DNA of 9,575 nt from Dehalococcoidia bacterium. GTDB lineage: Bacteria; Chloroflexota; Dehalococcoidia; E44-bin15. Below the pieces are notes generated by a model. That model searched no databases. It saw only the letters and a program-made list of their open reading frames with translations, and had not been told where the DNA came from. Of the stretch, positions 6,498 through 9,575 are shown piece by piece. Numbering within the stretch: position 1 is the stretch's first letter; each line of letters opens with the position of its first letter. The position numbers were made by a program, and so were the translations under genes. The stretch is from NCBI GenBank assembly GCA_030667555.1, contig DAOUVR010000030.1, positions 1 through 9,575 on the forward strand, given 5' to 3'.

Positions 6498-8276
6498 CTA
6501 CCTGATGTAGTTTTTCTTGGGGTCGAAAACCCTGAGTAATCTAAGTTCCTCCAGAGTGGGAACGGGGACCTCCTTCACATCCTCAGAAACCTTCACATCC
6601 CAGCCGCAGTTCTCTTTGATATTCTTGACAGCCTCCTCCTTGGACGAGAAGCCTGAGTTGGCAAAGTACTTGGTCAAGGTGAACTCCTCATCGCCATCCA
6701 GCTTCTCGAAAACTCCCAGCGAGGAGACCAGCGTCCTCACCCTGTCGCCCGGGGCGGTGATATAGGCCACCTTTTCCACGAAGCGCCGCTGAGATTGCTG
6801 CATTACTAATACTACCTCCCTGGCTCCGCTGGCCACGTCATTGGCGCCCCCCGAGCCTGTGAGATACAGGTCTTCGGAGATCCTGGTGGAATTGATATTT
6901 CCATATCTATCCACCTGTCCCCCTCCCAGAACTCCGATACATTTATTGGTGGCGCCGCAGGCGAACACCCCCCGGGTGTCCAGTGTTTCGGTTAGCATCT
7001 TGCAGGTGGCGAAATTGCCGAAGTTGAGCAGGAAGGGCTCCGCAGGGCGGGGGGCATTCCCGTAGTACCCCAGCTCCACCATGAGTTCAACGATGTAGTC
7101 CTCTTTTTGAAGCTGATACTTGGCCAGCCAGGCAGCCAGGTTAGCGGTCCCCGCCCCAGCTAGCACTGTTTTGTAATTGCTGCGAAGTATTCTATCTCGT
7201 GTCTCCCGGGCTGCGGCTATCACCATCATCTCGGTAGCGTTATATTCCTCGCTCTCGGATATCATGCCCTCCAGCGCGTCTAGCTGATACCTCCAGGCGT
7301 CTCTGTCGGCGTTGCCCTTGAGGAACAGGATCCTGTCGTACCCCAATTTGGCTTTATACTCTTCGAAGGATTGGCAGTCTAGTACCCACTCCTTGATCCA
7401 GGCATCCAGAGCCTCGGGGTCGCCGCAGATACGGGTGAACTCAGTCATGAAGGCATAGTCCTCGGCATAAGCCTCAAACTTCTCCATCCCCTGATTCCAC
7501 ACGCCGCCGGGGTGAGCCCCCAGGGGCACCACCGACACCGAATTCACCATGTACCCGGGGAGTTTCACCAGATGAGAATGTTCCCTGATGAAGTCAGTGG
7601 AGACCAGTCTTTCTACAGTGACCACCGCTCCCCCGGTGCTCGCTTTAGCTCCCCAAAGGCTCTCGCTGTAAGGCGGGGTGAGGATGGTGTTCCCCGCCCT
7701 ATCGGCAGCGAGCCCGTGCACGATGGAAAGGTCGGGATTAAGCGCCTTGAGGAGACCAATCCTCCTCCCGCTGCCAAAGGGGTCGTCAATTACTGTGAAG
7801 GACTCCTTGTTGTCCTCTTCCATCGTGCTTCCGATGATAGAGTTAGTGGGCATGAAACCTACCCCCAGAGCCCCTGCCATCAGCATCAGCGGGAAGGTAA
7901 GGATGGACCAGTCCTCCAGCTCTACCTCCTTTCTCCCGTAAGCCCTTTGGGCCACTGGATTGGGGCCATACGAAGGGTAGACATTCCCCGAAAAGGTGGT
8001 GATTACCTTCTTCACCAGTCCCATGTGGATCAGGATCACCGATGTATCCCTGATTCCCCTCACAATGAGGGTGAAGTGGGGCTTCTTCCCGTAGAATTGC
8101 CTGGCAATCTCCAGGACGGCGGCAAGGGGACAGCAGTGTGTGGTGCCAATGTGGATTTTGGCGCCCGCCTTCACATTGCGCTCGATCGCCTCCCGAAGGC
8201 TCATCACCTTGTCTTCGCCCTCGTTTTCCCTGATTTCGAAGGTGCTCTTGATAAGATCATCGAACCTGCCAGCCAT
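6498..8276 (-). CDS. Fused A-B class I CoA-transferase, glutaconate CoA-transferase (GctAB) type, 592 aa
   Basis: Predicted to move CoA between an acyl-CoA donor and a free carboxylate. The N-terminal half (about 24-325) follows the A subunit of Acidaminococcus glutaconate CoA-transferase: VMSLREAIERNVKAGAKI (24-41), LEDWS (120-124), ALGVGFMP (136-143), LGAHPGG (252-258), and KEWVLD (295-300) leading to YKAKLGY (307-313). The C-terminal half (about 345-592) follows the B subunit: VELGYYG (400-406), GGGQVDRYGNINST (451-464), TGSGGAND (473-480), QRRFVEKVAYITAPG (496-510). By alignment from memory E401 in VELG is the best candidate for the catalytic Glu that forms the CoA thioester (Glu54 of GctB). 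The combined length nearly equals separate GctA plus GctB (~586 aa), so this is a clean fusion. GGAGGAG ends four bases before the ATG. It follows an MFS gene on the same strand, suggesting uptake then activation. A related hydrolase role (IpdAB-like) is less likely but possible. Substrate unknown. Confidence 0.9.
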   Translation of the reverse strand: MAGRFDDLIKSTFEIRENEGEDKVMSLREAIERNVKAGAKIHIGTTHCCPLAAVLEIARQFYGKKPHFTLIVRGIRDTSVILIHMGLVKKVITTFSGNVYPSYGPNPVAQRAYGRKEVELEDWSILTFPLMLMAGALGVGFMPTNSIIGSTMEEDNKESFTVIDDPFGSGRRIGLLKALNPDLSIVHGLAADRAGNTILTPPYSESLWGAKASTGGAVVTVERLVSTDFIREHSHLVKLPGYMVNSVSVVPLGAHPGGVWNQGMEKFEAYAEDYAFMTEFTRICGDPEALDAWIKEWVLDCQSFEEYKAKLGYDRILFLKGNADRDAWRYQLDALEGMISESEEYNATEMMVIAAARETRDRILRSNYKTVLAGAGTANLAAWLAKYQLQKEDYIVELMVELGYYGNAPRPAEPFLLNFGNFATCKMLTETLDTRGVFACGATNKCIGVLGGGQVDRYGNINSTRISEDLYLTGSGGANDVASGAREVVLVMQQSQRRFVEKVAYITAPGDRVRTLVSSLGVFEKLDGDEEFTLTKYFANSGFSSKEEAVKNIKENCGWDVKVSEDVKEVPVPTLEELRLLRVFDPKKNYIR

Positions 8277-8309
8277 TTATCTCCTCCGCTGCTATATTTC
8301 GACTGCCTA

Positions 8310-8338
8310 AGCCTACAAAGTCATGCCAGCATAGTCAA
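8310..8338 (-). promoter_or_regulatory. Possible sigma-70-type promoter for the CoA-transferase gene
   Basis: On the - strand, TTGACT (8338-8333) matches the -35 consensus at five of six bases. It is followed after 17 bases by TAGGCT (8315-8310), which matches only three of six at -10. This could give the CoA-transferase its own transcription apart from the MFS gene. The poor -10 makes it tentative. Confidence 0.22.
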
Positions 8339-8356
8339 GATAGAAAGTACTATCTT
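8337..8356. repeat. Perfect 7-bp inverted repeat at the end of the MFS gene
   Basis: AAGATAG (8337-8343) and CTATCTT (8350-8356) flank a 6-base spacer and overlap the MFS stop codon (8357-8355 on the - strand). The stem is A/T-rich with two G-C pairs, and no U-run follows in the transcript direction, so it is a poor terminator. It touches the possible -35 box at 8333-8338, so it could be an operator or a weak attenuating or mRNA-stabilising hairpin. Confidence 0.35.
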
Positions 8357-9575
8357 AGCCGGAACCTTTGCACTGTTCTATTGAGGTCAGGTTTTTGATC
8401 CTTCTCCATCCCGTCTCTTTGGTGAAAGCCAGGGTAGCTAATGGTGCAATGGACAGGGCTGCCCAGAAAATGAAGGGCAGGCCCGAATTGATACTTGCCA
8501 GGCTGTTGCCCACGGGAGGAGAAATAAAGGCACCAAGCTGGGAAATGGTAAAAACCAGCCCTAAGGCTGTCCCGGAGTATCTTGGCCCAACTCCCTCTGT
8601 TTCCTGCACCATGGTGAGAATAACCGCCATGAAACCATCCATAAAGATACCCACCAACACTATCAAGATCCATACCATGATGCCATCAACTACTGGCAAC
8701 AGACCTACACCTATAATAGCCGTCAGGAGCGCTGCAAAAAGCACCGTTTTCCTTGAACCAAGTCTATCTGACAATAGAGACAGTGGTATGACGGCCATCG
8801 TACTAACCGCATAGAAGCCGGCCAGGGTGCCATCAGCACTGGCCACCGCCCATCCTTGCTCCCGTAGATATAGCGGCAGGTAGCCTACCATGCCAATGAT
8901 ACAACCCCTACGAAACATTAAAGTGAATCCCAGGAGCCACAGGTTCTTGATACGAATTAATCTCGAGAGCGCCTGGCGAATTGGCACCGCGCTGGTATAG
9001 CCAACAGTTGAGTCACCCTGGCGGGCCCCTTTCATGAATAGAAACCAGAGTATGCTTACTACGACGGAGACAGCTCCGTACAAGAACAGTACATTTCTCC
9101 AGCCACCGAGCAATGGCGACAGCACCGTGGCACTAATCATTGGTCCTAACATAAGCCCGATACCCATACCCATGGAAACGACACCATTTGCTAAGCCCAG
9201 GTTTTTACCCTGGAACCATATGCTGACCGTCTTATGCACGTTAACTGGTATGATCGCCCTTACGAGACCGTAGATGAAGACGGTGGTCGCAAGGCTGATA
9301 AAGCCGCCTGACAGGCCTCTCAGCGCACCGGCTATTCCTAACAGGAGGCAGGCTGAGCCCAGGACGAGTTTCACCCCGAACCGGTCGCCCAGCAACCCGC
9401 CTATCAAGGCAACAAACACGCCGGCCAGACTGGCCATACCCCAGACGGTACCTATCTGCACCAGGCTTAAGCCCAAGTCTTCTGATATCTCTTTAAACAG
9501 GACTGGCATGCATGAGAATGACAAAGCAGCCACAAATGTGTGAGTTGCTGCTGATAGCGCTAACACATACCACCT
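8355..9575 (-). CDS. Major facilitator superfamily transporter (N-terminus outside window)
   Basis: Integral membrane transporter with a probable 12-helix MFS fold. The frame stays open to the right edge: codons for RWYVLALSAA precede the GTG at 9566, and RWYVLAL is a typical MFS beginning, so only the extreme N-terminus is missing; 406 residues are visible. MFS motif A appears between helices 2 and 3 as GGLLGDRFGVKLVL (59-72), with a second copy in the C-terminal half as LLSDRLGSRK (267-276). A basic central loop (about 181-212) separates the halves. The segment WFQGKNLGLANG (120-131) followed by a Gly-rich helix and GGWRNVLFLYG (157-167) resembles the organic-anion and CynX/NarK-like branches. 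The stop lies 78 bp before the CoA-transferase ATG on the same strand, so a carboxylate substrate passed on to CoA activation is a sensible inference. The transported compound cannot be read from the sequence. Confidence 0.9.
   Translation of the reverse strand, partial: RWYVLALSAATHTFVAALSFSCMPVLFKEISEDLGLSLVQIGTVWGMASLAGVFVALIGGLLGDRFGVKLVLGSACLLLGIAGALRGLSGGFISLATTVFIYGLVRAIIPVNVHKTVSIWFQGKNLGLANGVVSMGMGIGLMLGPMISATVLSPLLGGWRNVLFLYGAVSVVVSILWFLFMKGARQGDSTVGYTSAVPIRQALSRLIRIKNLWLLGFTLMFRRGCIIGMVGYLPLYLREQGWAVASADGTLAGFYAVSTMAVIPLSLLSDRLGSRKTVLFAALLTAIIGVGLLPVVDGIMVWILIVLVGIFMDGFMAVILTMVQETEGVGPRYSGTALGLVFTISQLGAFISPPVGNSLASINSGLPFIFWAALSIAPLATLAFTKETGWRRIKNLTSIEQCKGSG

Noticed and set aside
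7512..8384. Long 290-codon open frame on the + strand, antisense to the CoA-transferase
   Set aside because: It lies almost wholly inside a gene with strong family matches on the other strand. Its translation is rich in His, Pro and Arg with no recognisable motif, and no ribosome binding site stands out.
9564..9566. GTG at the right edge as the start of the MFS transporter
   Set aside because: The frame stays open to the window edge, and the preceding residues RWY plus VLAL form a typical MFS N-terminus, so the true start is likely outside the window.

Overview
The window holds two convergent gene blocks. They meet in a 42-bp gap at 6456-6497. Every base belongs to a gene or to a gap under 80 bp. 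No RNA gene, CRISPR array, insertion sequence or origin was seen. Base composition is moderate, near half G+C or slightly above by eye (not counted). Arginine is often AGG/AGA and isoleucine often ATA. With the gene content (ETF, a CCG-domain iron-sulfur protein, PCMH-type flavoproteins, a class I CoA-transferase) this suggests an anaerobic or facultative bacterium that oxidises organic acids or aromatic compounds. Uncultured Chloroflexota (Dehalococcoidia-like) or Desulfobacterota would fit, but no phylogenetic marker is present, so the assignment is tentative.

Left block, + strand, 1-6455: a single probable operon with gaps of 22, 13, 18 and 47 bp. It begins with the C-terminal ~60% of an electron-transfer-flavoprotein beta subunit (etfB, cut by the window edge). 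Next come a 486-aa FAD-linked oxidase, a 424-aa GlcF/GlpC/HdrD-like protein with an unusual N-terminal ferredoxin part and two CCG domains, and two tandem paralogous FAD-linked oxidases of 528 and 519 aa. All three flavoproteins look like members of the VAO/PCMH (4-cresol dehydrogenase, GlcD) superfamily. A reasonable reading is a substrate dehydrogenase module: the flavoproteins oxidise an organic substrate, and electrons pass through the iron-sulfur CCG protein and/or ETF towards quinone, ferredoxin or a heterodisulfide-type acceptor. The layout recalls GlcDEF and the ETF-linked lactate dehydrogenase LctBCD but matches neither. There are three flavoproteins, and etfA does not follow etfB.

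Right block, - strand, 9575-6498: an MFS transporter (N-terminus cut by the window edge) lies upstream of a 592-aa protein in which the A and B halves of a glutaconate-type CoA-transferase are fused. The 77 bp between them contain an inverted repeat and a possible weak promoter. This block would take up a carboxylate and activate it to its CoA thioester.

Together the blocks suggest uptake, CoA activation and flavin-dependent oxidation of a carboxylic acid whose identity cannot be read from the sequence. The most interesting parts are the ETF/triple-flavoprotein/CCG operon, the uneven divergence of the tandem flavoproteins, the altered iron-sulfur protein and the fused CoA-transferase.
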